From positions 1,488,001-1,552,000 of the forward strand of contig JACAXG010000064.1 of the NCBI GenBank assembly GCA_018881555.1: DNA of 64,000 bases, written 5' to 3'. How positions within the stretch are numbered: the first letter of the stretch is position 1; each line of letters begins with the position of its first letter. A program made the translations under genes and the position numbers. Shown here in pieces: positions 49,113 to 59,562 of the stretch. A model generated the notes under the pieces. That model was not told the DNA's origin. It made no database searches and saw nothing but the letters and a program-made list of their open reading frames with translations. This DNA is from Amblyornis subalaris (taxonomy: Eukaryota; Chordata; Aves; Passeriformes; Ptilonorhynchidae).

Positions 49113-49317
49113 AGGAGCCGGCGCCGCGACGGCCCAGGCGCAGCAATCAGCAAGCGCAGCTGGGAACCCAGCTCAGCCTGGCTGCCGGGGCCAGCACCTG
49201 CCTTGGGGCCAGGGCCGCGCTTGCCAGCATGCGGGGGACACCGTGTCCACACAGCCACCTCCATCCCGCGCCTCCTCCTGCTTCCAACAGGTGACCCACA
49301 GGCAGCTGCAGCCAGCA
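49113..49317 (+). pseudogene. Duplicated fragment of the nested gene (intron end plus start of exon 2)
   Basis: This segment matches 45509-45724 with few differences: same AGGAGCCGGCGCCG start, same intron body, same CTTCCAACAG acceptor and the same GTGACCCACAGGCAG exon start. A small deletion removes the CCCTGGAGGCAG region. Because intron sequence is included, the copy arose at the DNA level, not by reverse transcription of a spliced mRNA. It has no repeats and no open frame to match the parent, so it is a gene scrap, sandwiched between a minus-strand CR1 and a plus-strand CR1. Confidence 0.85.
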
Positions 49318-49384
49318 GAGGGAACAGCACGGGAAGGCTCCGGTACAGGCTCATCCTGGATTAGAACAAGTGATCACAGTATTT

Positions 49385-49998
49385 GCGAGTCAGCAGTGCC
49401 CTTGTGGCCAAGAAGGCCAATGGGATCCTGGGGTGCATTAGGAGAACCATTGCCAGCAGGTCGTGGGAGGTGATCCTGCCCCTCTGCTCAGCCCTAGCGA
49501 GAGGCATCTGGTGTGCTCTGTCCAGTTCTGGGGCTCCTCAGGACATGAGAGACATGGAGCTGCTGGTGTGTGACCACTGTAGAGCAACAAGATATGATTA
49601 AGGGACTGGAGCATCTCTCTTACAAAGAAAGGCTCTGGGAGCTGGGCCTGTTCACCCTCAAGAAGAAACATCTGACAGGGGCCATTATCACTGTCTCTCA
49701 GGAAGGTGTCAGAGGACAGACCTCCTCAGTGATGCCCAGCAACAGGATAAGAGGCAACGGGAAGAAACTCATGCACAGAAGTTCCACCTCAGTGTGAGCA
49801 ATAACTTCTTTACTGTGCAGTGACCAAGCACTGTAACAGATTGCCCAGAAAGGGTGTGGAGTCGCCCTCACTGGAGATATTCCAGAGCTGTCTGGACACA
49901 ATCCTGTGCCACGTGCTCTGCAATAACCCTGCTTGAGCAGGGAGATTGGACCAGATTACCCACTGTAATCCCTTCCAACCTGACCCATTCCATGATTT
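49385..49998 (+). mobile_element. CR1 LINE, 5'-truncated, 3' end present
   Basis: Plus-strand CR1 with the phrases GGGGTGCATTAGGAGAAC, AGCCAGCAGGTC-like text and a 3' end reading TCCCTTCCAACCTGACCCATT followed by a degenerate tail CCATGATTTC. It marks the right end of the GC-rich block. Confidence 0.85.
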
Positions 49999-50823
49999 CG
50001 GTGACATTCTAACACCGACTGACTCACTCAGGAGTGGACAAAGCCTTATTTAAACAAATCAAAGACACCTCCCTATTATAGTCCTTTTTATGATTACAGT
50101 CATTGTATAAAAGTCAATATAACTTTCAGCATCCACTAGGAAGGTAACATTGCAGGACACAAGAAATCCATGAGATTTCTGGATTGTGAAAAGGATAATT
50201 TTTTGTCACAGATATTGGACAGGCCTACTTTCTCTAATCTTTTGGAAACTTCCATCTGCTTAAAGAAGCACTGTTGCTGTATGTCAAATTACTTTTACCT
50301 TGGTAAAACAAATACTTTTTGCACTGATATGCTTACCCAGCACTTTAGAGTAGACAGAGTATTCTTGGCTGCTCTTTTATCAAGAAGAAAGATGTCCTTT
50401 CGTTAAGGCTATAAAAATTCGTTTCTTATACTTATGAGTCAGAGTTTCTGAAGCAGCTTACTTTTTTTTCTCATAATGGAGCATTCAGCTTTCATCAGCA
50501 GTGCTTCCACTAACGATTCTAAAACCGACAGCCTGAAAAAACCACGATGAGTCCTTACAAAGAGTCTGGCAGTAATTATCTTCTCTTAAATACAGATAGA
50601 GCAGATAAATGCTGAGCTGGCCACAAATTTTCAGACAAACAAGAACTTGCTAATGATGGATTTTTGAAACTAAGAGGAATGGGACAGTGGAATAACGAAT
50701 CATTTGCAGGTTTTCTCTTGCAATATAACAGTGCCAAGCTCTGCTAGAAAAAAATCTTGCAGGGAGCTCAAGGTTCCTGGAAGAAAGGGTGTGGGTGTCA
50801 AAATTTAAGCGTCACTAGCAGGG
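49999..50823 (-). other. Intronic stretch between CR1 and solo LTR
   Basis: Return to ordinary AT-rich intron. No gene or repeat was recognised. Confidence 0.6.
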
Positions 50824-51149
50824 GATGTTGTCCTGGGTTAGTTAAATATTCTATTACCATCCACAAAAGCTGGATAAATTTCATAATTACACACCTGGGA
50901 CTCCTTATCTCAACTGAGATAAGCACTCCAACCGACAGGAAGTACTACCCACCCTGGTTATCTGATCTCAGGTAATGGCCCATTAGCACCACCCAGCCTG
51001 ACTACTTAGCCTGAACCCTTCCGGAACATTGTGAAGGACCCTAGGACTCCTCCAAGCTCATTACTGAAACAATCAATAGAACACCCGGAAGATCCTCTTC
51101 CATTGTGAAAGTCCCCGCCCCTGGGGGAGGTGCCAGCTAAGAAGCACAG

Positions 51150-51156
51150 CATAAAA
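51150..51156 (+). promoter_or_regulatory. TATA-like element of the solo LTR
   Basis: CATAAAA at the expected place, about 300 bases before the LTR's polyadenylation signal. Present activity is unknown. Confidence 0.5.
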
Positions 51157-51195
51157 CAAGGGGTTTTGGATGGGAGAGGATACCCTCGATTCGAT

Positions 51196-51290
51196 GGGAC
51201 TCTGCTCTCGGGACTCCGCTCTTGACGGGATTCTCGACTCGGCTCGACGTGACTGGACTCCGCTCCCCGGAATTGGACTCAGCTACTCCA
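51196..51290. repeat. Irregular GGACTC repeats inside the solo LTR
   Basis: About five copies of GGGACTCYGCT-like sequence (near 51196, 51210, 51225, 51254 and 51274), spaced 14-29 bases apart and mixed with CGACTCGGCTCGACG. It lies just after the TATA-like site. Confidence 0.6.
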
Positions 51291-54200
51291 CTCCACTACC
51301 GGGACTGGGCTAGCAGGCCTTCCTGCAGGATCAGTGCCTAACTGGACTGCACAGCTACCACCCTGGTCAACAGGGTGTCAGGTTGTACCGTGACTCTGTC
51401 GGTTTGTTTAAACCCGTATTTCTGTATTACTGCATTTATTTTAACCTTTTTTATTAAAATTGTAATTTTGACCTAAAATCTCTCGAGGTATTCTGTGTGG
51501 GGTTAATTTCCCCTGCTGGTTTACAGCCAAACCAGCACAGATGTACAGAAAAAAGTTTTGAGAATGCCATTCAGTTAACCTGTGACCTTGAAGAAATCTG
51601 ACCCAATAGTCCATCAGTCTTCTTTAGAAGACCAGGATGAAGAGAAAGGCCTTTGTGATGTTAGGCAGAACATCCAAAAACCCATGGCCATGGCCCATAT
51701 CTTCAGGGGAGAATCATGTTCTTCCTGGCTCTTTTCCAAAGATGGTTTCAGAGGTTTTAACTTGTTCCACAGCCTTCAGGAATTACAGGACTTGATCCCT
51801 TCATAATTGTGAATGTTCTATACCAGTTTTTAAAGACATCACACAAAAAAAATCACCACAGAAACCTGACACAGCATGTCAAGGCATATTTTGCAAATTA
51901 AATTTCTACTTTGTCTAAGTATATTAAAAATTTCAGCCACAGTTGCGTAAAAATGGATGATCTCTATGCACACATGGGTGGAACTCTTGATGCGTGGCTC
52001 CAATACATGGAAGTGGATACCCCTTTATGAAGTCAGTAATGTTTTCAAAGACTAAACAATACTTTAGGCTTACTGAGTTTTTTATGTAACTTCACATCTC
52101 TTTTAAATCTCAGTTCAAATAGAGAGGTTCTCCCAGGTATTTACTTGAGACTTGTAGGCATTTACATGCTACCAAAAACACCACCACTCAGAACATCTCA
52201 GTACAAAGAGATACAAACACTGTTGTCAGCCATGCACACTTGTTGATAACTGGAAATTATTATTTCTTAAATGGAAAGCAACTAATATGCCAAGCACAAG
52301 ATGAATGACAGCAACTCAATCTACAAACCGTATCTTCAGAATTCTATCTGTTCTGAGTCAAGAGAACAGGAAACCAAGATACACAAATGCAAACAAAGTT
52401 GGTTTTAGGACTCCAAACAGAAATAAAACCCATTCTGAGAGGTGATGCTCTTTACAAAAGGCTGTCTATAATGTGTTCTTTGCAGAACACTCAACACAGG
52501 AAGGTACGTGCCGTATGACAAATACTCTTGGTAACTGGAATTCAATACACCCCAAGACAAAGCCACAAAAATGATGTTTGATGCCACCAGCTAAAGCCAA
52601 CATCTTGTCAGTAAAATAAAAGCAGAAAATTGCATTTTAAACGAACATTAGGAAATATGATGGGATGCCTCTTCTTCTTCATATCTGAAAAGCAAAAGCA
52701 ACGACCTAAGCCAAGCACCCTATCTCTTAACGACTAAATGCGGCTACACACCTTCTTGAAGAAACAAATTCCTACCTTCTCATCTTTTCCCCTTAGTCAA
52801 CCAGTGTCATCTGCTTCAGTTAGGATGAGTTTCAGCCAACACTCTTAGCCAAAACCCAATTTCAGTGACACACTAATCATCTAAAAAACCTGACCATCTG
52901 TGTTTCATGAAAGAGAGACGTAAAAATGAGTATTAGCAGCATATTGATGAAACTGCAAACCAATCTGTCACAACCTCCTTTGCAGTCTCACATAAAAGGC
53001 ACGGTTGGCAGGAATCTAAAATTCCATGGGAAAGCTTCTGGAAGAGAAGAAACAACTGCTTCAAATAACTCAGTTGTCTGGAAGAGAATAAAAAAGGGAG
53101 TAATTAAAGCGTGGAACTGCCAAACACTAAGATAACATGGAGACCTGGCAACCATCTCTCACGGCCAGTGAAACCAAACACAGCACTTGTGCTTTGCATC
53201 CCCCACTGGCAACACAACACCATTAAAGCAATGCATGATTTCTGCATGTTTGGAGGAAGTGTTTGAGAACTTTACAATGACCAAAGTTTTTTACCCTCAC
53301 AAAGGACTCCATAATAGTCCATAATACAAAGAATTGAGAACAGGTGTCCCTTATTCCCAGTGAGGATGCATTCTTGGCTCATATCAAACTTGGCATCCAC
53401 TGTCGCTACAAAGCCCATTTCATGAGAACTTTACATTTCTCCCTGCTAAACTCCTGAAATTCCTGTTGGTCCCAGCCTCAAGTTTCCCAAGATACTTCTG
53501 GACTCAATCTCTACCACTTACAATGTTTACTCAACACTCAAGTCTCATTCAGAAATTTGCTGAGGACACATTCTGTTTCACCATCTGGATTTTTGATATA
53601 TTGGATGGTATCAGCCTCAGTATCATCAAAGAATCAGCCATTTCTGCCAAGAAGATGAATGGGTCAGTCAAGCTTGAGCTGAGGTTGGTAACTCCACACG
53701 GACTGTGCTCAAGTATGTTCTTCTCTTTCACGTGCTTGGAAAGGCTCCATCATCTTTTCAGAAAATCAAATGAGGCTGAGCAGCCTATGCGACCCCAAAT
53801 CTACGTCCTTATCTTCCCTTTAGATAAAATACTAACTTTTCCGGTCATCAGGAACCTCCATGATTCACCAATCTCAAATCTTTTGTCCCTTCAATGTGAA
53901 AAATACCCTGTCCTTCATCAGACTCCAAAAAAGAAAAAATTGATTGCATCACTTCAAAAATCACACTCGGATGTCATCTATGGAATGCTACTTAACAATA
54001 AAGTAATGCTTTCCTTCAGAATTCCCCTCTCTACCAAGACACTTTTTCATGCCCTCCAGCATCATCTTTACAAATTTTTGGGTTTTTATCATAACTTCAT
54101 CTTCAGACATTTTTTCTTTCTCTTTCTATATGTTCCCAGGACTGAACACCAAGTTCTCCCACAAGAAGCTGGGTATCTGCTTCATTTGTAGACATAATCA

Positions 54201-56130
54201 GACATATCACAATCCAATATTGAACAAGAAAGACAAACTGCAGTATGAATCACATTTCTGGAGCAAAATTTGAGCAAACCTATGAAAAGAATCTGGATTT
54301 GTGTTTGTTCACTCCTCACCATCTTCACTATTAGAAGACACAGACCACTTGCCTTCACTTACTACAACAAAAGTTACTGCCAAGAACACCAGTGAAACCC
54401 ATAACTGCTCTATCAGCTACATTAATATCTGAATTGCTTCAACATTTTTGAAAGTTTTGTTGAAAACTCTGCATAAAGTAAAATTATTAAGTAACAAGCC
54501 ACTGCACTGTCTTTTTTTAAAAAAATTAATTGCTCAGCAAAGTCATTAGATTTGACAAAACCTGCTTAACAGAACAGCAAAAAGCATGAAAATTCTTAAA
54601 AATAAAATTTCCTCTGAGCGGTCAAACCAAACAAACCTGGTTCTTGTATTTTACATACATCAATAAGATGCTTTCTGATATGCTGGATGACTTGTGAACA
54701 TTCCTTTATTTTTGTAACAAAGTCCTTTGGTCACATGAAGCCCTGTAGTTCTGGGTTTTAATACAGAGCTTTTCCTACTGGAACAAACCAGCCATTCCCA
54801 TAGCTCTGCATCCTACAAAGGACAGCAGTACCTGTCTAAGGAGAAATATGACAAGCAAGGCAGAAAACAATCATCACTCTCATTTACACTCAGTATCCAA
54901 CAAGAAGTTTTTAGCAGAGACACTGCCTTTGGATCATCTGGACAATTAGCTACCTAGCAAATCCAGTTTTCCATTTCTTCTGTTCCATGTTCCAATGTTA
55001 TGCACATTATGAAAACAAACTTCCTTTTGATTATATTAAAACTTCACCACAGCTGAAGAAATCTATAATACTGGTGCGGTCTTCTTCTAAATATTAATCT
55101 TACTACAACTCTTCCTACAAAAACGAAGTTAATTTTAGTTTCCACTCTTCAGGCAGGTGTGATATGTATTCCATATCCAACGTCTAGCAGAAAATTGATA
55201 TATTCAATGACAATGATGATGCACTAAAAAAACACATTGATCTTTTTATGATTACACTCATAGTATAAAAATTAATATAGCTTTTTTTTTTTGATCTCTT
55301 CTAAACAAATTTAATGGCAAATTAAAATCTACCACTGCTGTCCATGATTCACCAAAGTACTTTCCCCAACTCCACAGACGCAACTGAGTAAAACCAGACT
55401 GGGTCATCTCCTTCCAGCATGGTGGATGATAACACATCATGCCAAGCCCTGTACAACCACTGTTCAGAGCCTGTTACTGCTACTCGTGACCCCACAGTGC
55501 AATTCCCTGCAAACCTAACAGCACAAGCAAAACAAAAATAAACCAAAAAATCTCCAAAGCACTGACAATCTCCGCTACCACACAGGTCTACGCTCTCTTC
55601 TCTGGTGTCTTTTTCAGTCATGCTGCAGTGCCACAGGTTCCTTACAGGGCAGGCACTTAAAACAGAGCCTATTCAAACGTGGGACGTGATGTCCTCACTC
55701 CAGTCACACTTTCAGCCTCCTCAGTGCTCAGACAAAGCAAACAAAGCAGCTGAGTCCCAGGCTCTGTATTATCGTTTAGCAAATATTTACCCAAAAGAGT
55801 CACAGAATCATAGAACGCTCCCAGGAATGGAGAGTCGGACTAAGAAAGCTGCAGGACCTTGGATCACATGAGGTTTAGGCCCGAATGAAGGAGTATCCAA
55901 GGCTTCCACAGGATGCCTCAGACAAGCTGGGTCTGACAGCCGTCTGCAGTCACTGACAGCCACTGACAGCCACGGCTGAGGCTCCACAGCAAAGAGCATC
56001 TCATGAACCCACGCTTGGAGCACAACAGACGAATGTCAAGCCATGTGAAACTTTTCACATCAAATTTCACCATAACACAGATGAATCACTGGTTTAGTAC
56101 AACTCTGTTATTTCTTCGAAGGCCCAACAC

Positions 56131-56155
56131 TGCTGATGACTAAAAGTCATCAGCA
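56131..56155. repeat. Perfect 11-bp stem hairpin
   Basis: TGCTGATGACT, loop AAA, AGTCATCAGCA. It is too short for a microRNA precursor, and no RNA family is recognised. Confidence 0.9.
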
Positions 56156-57369
56156 TAATGACTTTTTACAGTCCTACACACAGTCATGCTGTACTTTGTG
56201 TCAATCCATTAACAATCTGACATGAAACAAACCCCACTGAAGTCAAACTGCTTAACAATAAACCCCAGTAAAATGCAGTAAAAAACCCTCATACGGTTTG
56301 TTTCACACCCAGACTTCAGAATATGTAATACTAGAGAAGTTATTGTATTTTCTTTTTGATTTTAATTTTCACATGCTTTTCTGCATGTATCATTTCTTTG
56401 ATTACCATGTCTAGCTTTGTTCTTTCCTGCAGTGTAAAAACGTGTTGATATATTAAAATGTTACTAAGTGTGTACAGATGTATAGCTTCTATTTGAGCAG
56501 CTCAGGGGCCGGTAACCATGGCACTGCTTCCAAGAATAGAATTATCATCTGTAACAGNACTCATGCTGTGGCAGTTGACAGAATGGTTATAAATATATCT
56601 ATTAGCAGCCTGAGCTGAATCTTTAAACAGCACTATAGAGACAGCAGTTGGCTAAAAATAGCTTGACAATATTGCATTTGAACACTTGTCCTCAGAAACA
56701 CTTTGTCACATCCATGGAGCGAATTTCAAATTTTTTTCCTCCATGAAGCTGAAAATGAACTTCTGTGGCACACAGGAGACAGACAGTGTGACATTTTTTG
56801 ACCTCCCTCCTCCCTAGAACACTACAAATAAAAGCACAACAGTAACAATCTTGAAAAGTCTGCTATAAAACATGAAGTGATGCCTAGAATTCAAAGTACA
56901 CGAAGCAAGAGCAGAATCAAAAATCATTTTACAAGGAGGGGAAAAAAAAAGAACACATGGCAATCAAGAGCACACAAATAATCTGTCTGAGCTGCTGGAG
57001 TTCAGCTTCATCCTAATACACTTCCATAGAACTGGAACAGGGAAATGATGGTTACACAGTTGCTACCAACAAGGGTATGAGCCGCCACTCAATATAAAGA
57101 AAGGAAAATTGTCACAAAACAGATTTCTAAATTCAGAAGATTTCATTAATTCAGACATATGTTCTCAGTAAATACCTTTTGCTTGCTACTTTTAGTATTT
57201 TCATCATCTTTTTAATCACAGTTGATACCAGTTCAGTCAGCTGATGAAAAGCAAACAAGTGTCCTTTATTACTCGCAGAAATGTTTACATTTCTTTAAAT
57301 TATCAAATAAAAATGCAGACTTGCTAATTGCCTAATAATCATCTGTACACTGGAAAACATGACTCATTC

Positions 57370-57385
57370 AAAAAAAAAAAAAAAA
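57370..57385. repeat. A16 homopolymer
   Basis: Sixteen consecutive A. Confidence 0.9.
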
Positions 57386-57447
57386 GTATGAATGGTGAAG
57401 GTCTCCACAAAGAAAGATGTGCTTGCAGAATAAATCATGTCATATAG

Positions 57448-57680
57448 CATAGAATATTTCAGCTGAGAAGAAATCTCTGAAGGTTCTCTGATCAGCCCTC
57501 TGCTCAATGCAGGGCTAAATTACAGCAGGTTGTTTCATCGAGTCCAATTCTGAAAATGGAGATTCTGCAACATCTCTGAGCAGCCATTTTGTGTCCGAGT
57601 GCCCTTCCTGTGAACAAGAATCTTCCCAATATCTGACTGCAGTTTATTATGTTCCAGCTTGGGCCTACTGCTTGCAATTT
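57448..57680 (-). mobile_element. CR1 LINE 3' fragment, minus strand
   Basis: It begins at the left with CATAGAAT (complement of the CR1 tail) and continues through GTTCCAGCTTGGGCCTACTGC, a typical CR1 3'UTR phrase. Diverged. Confidence 0.75.
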
Positions 57681-57684
57681 GGGT

Positions 57685-58024
57685 GGTGCCCAGTGACAGA
57701 CAGCGGTAATGGGCACAGACTGAAACACAGGAGGTTCCCTCTGAACATCAGGAAATATCCCTCAATTATCAATCCATTTCCAGCATAGATCCAAAGCATA
57801 GCCCCACACCAGCTTCTATGAGCAAAGTTAACCCTACTGCAGCCAAAACCAGCACAGGTGACTGAGCACTGGAACAGGTTTCCCAGGAGGCTGAAGAGTC
57901 TCCCACCTTAAACATACTCAAAAGTCAACTGGATGCAATCCTGGACATCTGACTGCTAGAGCAGGGTTGGAACAAAGATGCCCTTCAGATGTGCCTTCCA
58001 GTCTCAGCCATCCTGTGATTTTAT
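57685..58024 (+). mobile_element. CR1 LINE 3' fragment, plus strand, split by an LTR scrap
   Basis: The left half reads GTGCCCAGTGACAG and GAAACACAGGAGGTTCCCT. After an interruption at 57785-57856 the CR1 resumes with GACTGAGCACTGGAACAGGTT and ends in CCATCCTGTGATTTTATT. The order of the parts matches the CR1 3' end. Confidence 0.85.
57785..57856 (-). mobile_element. LTR scrap inserted in CR1
   Basis: Read on the minus strand this gives TGTGCTGGTTTTGGCTGCAG, then GTTAACTTTGCTCATAGAAG and CTGGTGTGGGGCTATG. I recognise this as the 5' start of a common avian endogenous-retrovirus LTR. Only about 72 bases remain. Confidence 0.75.
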
Positions 58025-58157
58025 TATCATTCTTTTACCGTGCACAAGATGAGCCCAACTCCCTTCACTCTACACTCTCCCACCAGGTACCTCCCTCAGC
58101 CTCCTCCACTTGGGGCTGCAGAAACCTCAGAACCCACCACATCCGTCATGGACTCTA

Positions 58158-58376
58158 CTGGACTCACTCCAGCACCTCCTTGTCCGTCTTACACCATGGA
58201 ACCCAAAACTGGGCACAGCACTCCAGACGTGGCCTCAAAAGTGCTGACCAGAGGGGAAGAACCATGCCTGAGCCTGCTGCCTACACATTTCCTGGCACAT
58301 TCCAGCTGGAGTTGGCCTTCACTGAAAAGGCATGCACACAATTTTGACTCCTCTTCCATCGATGTCCCTCAATTTT
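58158..58376 (-). mobile_element. CR1 LINE fragment, minus strand
   Basis: The phrases CACTCCAGCACCTCCTTGTC and GGGCACAGCACTCCAG, followed by GTGGCCTC, are CR1 read from the opposite strand. Both ends are indistinct. The 130 bases between this and 58024 were not identified. Confidence 0.75.
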
Positions 58377-59562
58377 TTTTCTGCAAAGTGACTTTCTGTC
58401 CATTCACTATACAGCCTATGCCATTGCCTAATGCAAGATCAGTATCTAATTTTATTTTATAAGCATATATATGGGCATAAAGTGTCAGTAACAGTAGGTT
58501 TTAAGGGTATTAGCTACATTAAAAATAAGAAATGAAACACAGTTTAAAATGCACTGAATTTGTATTCTTCAGCAGTAAAGGTAAGACCTCTGATGTACAC
58601 TTCCAAATGCAAGCGAAAACAAGACTAGGAAAATAAAGAGTATCTCCCAGCCAAAACTAAATACAGCTTCTACAATATGTTTGTATTACACCTTCCATCT
58701 TTCTTGAGGATTATTTAAGGATGACCTACAGTTTAAACAGAATAAGTTTTATCGGTGGTATCCTTCTTAAAGCTTGGTTTTGGTAAGGGAATGTAATCTG
58801 CCATATAAAACTCAGATAATGAAAAAGTAAACTCTATTGTAATATGAGACTTGAATATTCAGGCAAGAAAATTAAGCTCTTGGGGAATTAGAATTGCTGT
58901 TTTCATAAGGCATATGGATCAACTTGCCCATGGCAGTGAACTCAGGCTGCAAGGCAAAAAGAATTAATGCCTCCACTCAAATTTGTCCATTATCAACTAC
59001 ACTTTCTTTAAAGTTTAAACACTTCCAATCTTTTTTCTAGATTTATCACAGGGGAACTAGAGCACAGAGCACACATAACAACTCTGAACTTCTGAAAATT
59101 TATGTAAATACTGACAGTACTACTCCACATTTCTCTAGGATTTTTGCATATCTGCCAAGTGATATTACCACCACAAAGACTTTACTCAACCAGTCAAAGT
59201 GTGATGCTGAGGACTAAAGGAAAGTGATGCCAGATCTGGTCAGATATTTCTTCAAACAGAAAAATTAATGACAAAACAAACCTTTAGAATAAGCAATAGC
59301 TTGACTGATACCATTCCTTTAAAACATCATATAGGTAACTGATTTTTACAAATAAAACAAAAATTAGATTAAACCTCTGTGCAAAGGATATTAATTTTTG
59401 TTCCACTTAACTTCAATGTCAGCTACAAAAGTGCCGTTATTTCAAGGGTGTAAAAGCTTTGCAATTTCCAATTAAACTTTTGCCACAAATTTAAACAGAA
59501 TAATGTATGACTATTACTTTATGACTCTGTCCTGGTATAAATCTTTGGTGAAGTAGTATTTC
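58377..59562 (-). other. Intronic stretch, no gene recognised
   Basis: AT-rich intron between two CR1 elements. Nothing identifiable. Confidence 0.65.

Larger units (their letters stand above)
50829..51539 (+). mobile_element. Solo LTR of an endogenous retrovirus (711 bp)
   Basis: It starts TGTCCTGGG and ends CCAGCACA, a TG...CA pair with inverted-repeat ends. Both sides carry the same 5 bases GATGT (50824-50828 and 51540-51544), the target-site duplication. Inside are a TATA-like CATAAAA (51150-51156) and an ATTAAA signal (51453-51458) in the order expected for U3-R-U5. A run of GGACTC-type repeats lies between them. There is no internal viral sequence, so it is a solo LTR left by recombination. 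Orientation is from the TATA-to-poly(A) order. Confidence 0.9.
51545..57447 (-). other. Intronic stretch, no gene recognised
   Basis: Ordinary AT-rich intron. An open frame on the plus strand at 53466-54191 (241 codons, no ATG at its start) has no recognisable similarity. There is a perfect hairpin at 56131-56155, one ambiguous base at 56558 and an A16 run at 57370-57385. Confidence 0.65.

Noticed and set aside
53466..54191. 241-codon open frame on the plus strand in AT-rich intron
   Set aside because: It begins at TTG, the translation is Phe/Leu/Ser-rich with no recognisable domain, and no splice or promoter context supports it. Probably chance, though its length is a little unusual.
55800..55820. 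CACAGAATCATAGAAC, like a CR1 tail
   Set aside because: The sequence after the tail does not match CR1, so 15 bases alone are not enough.
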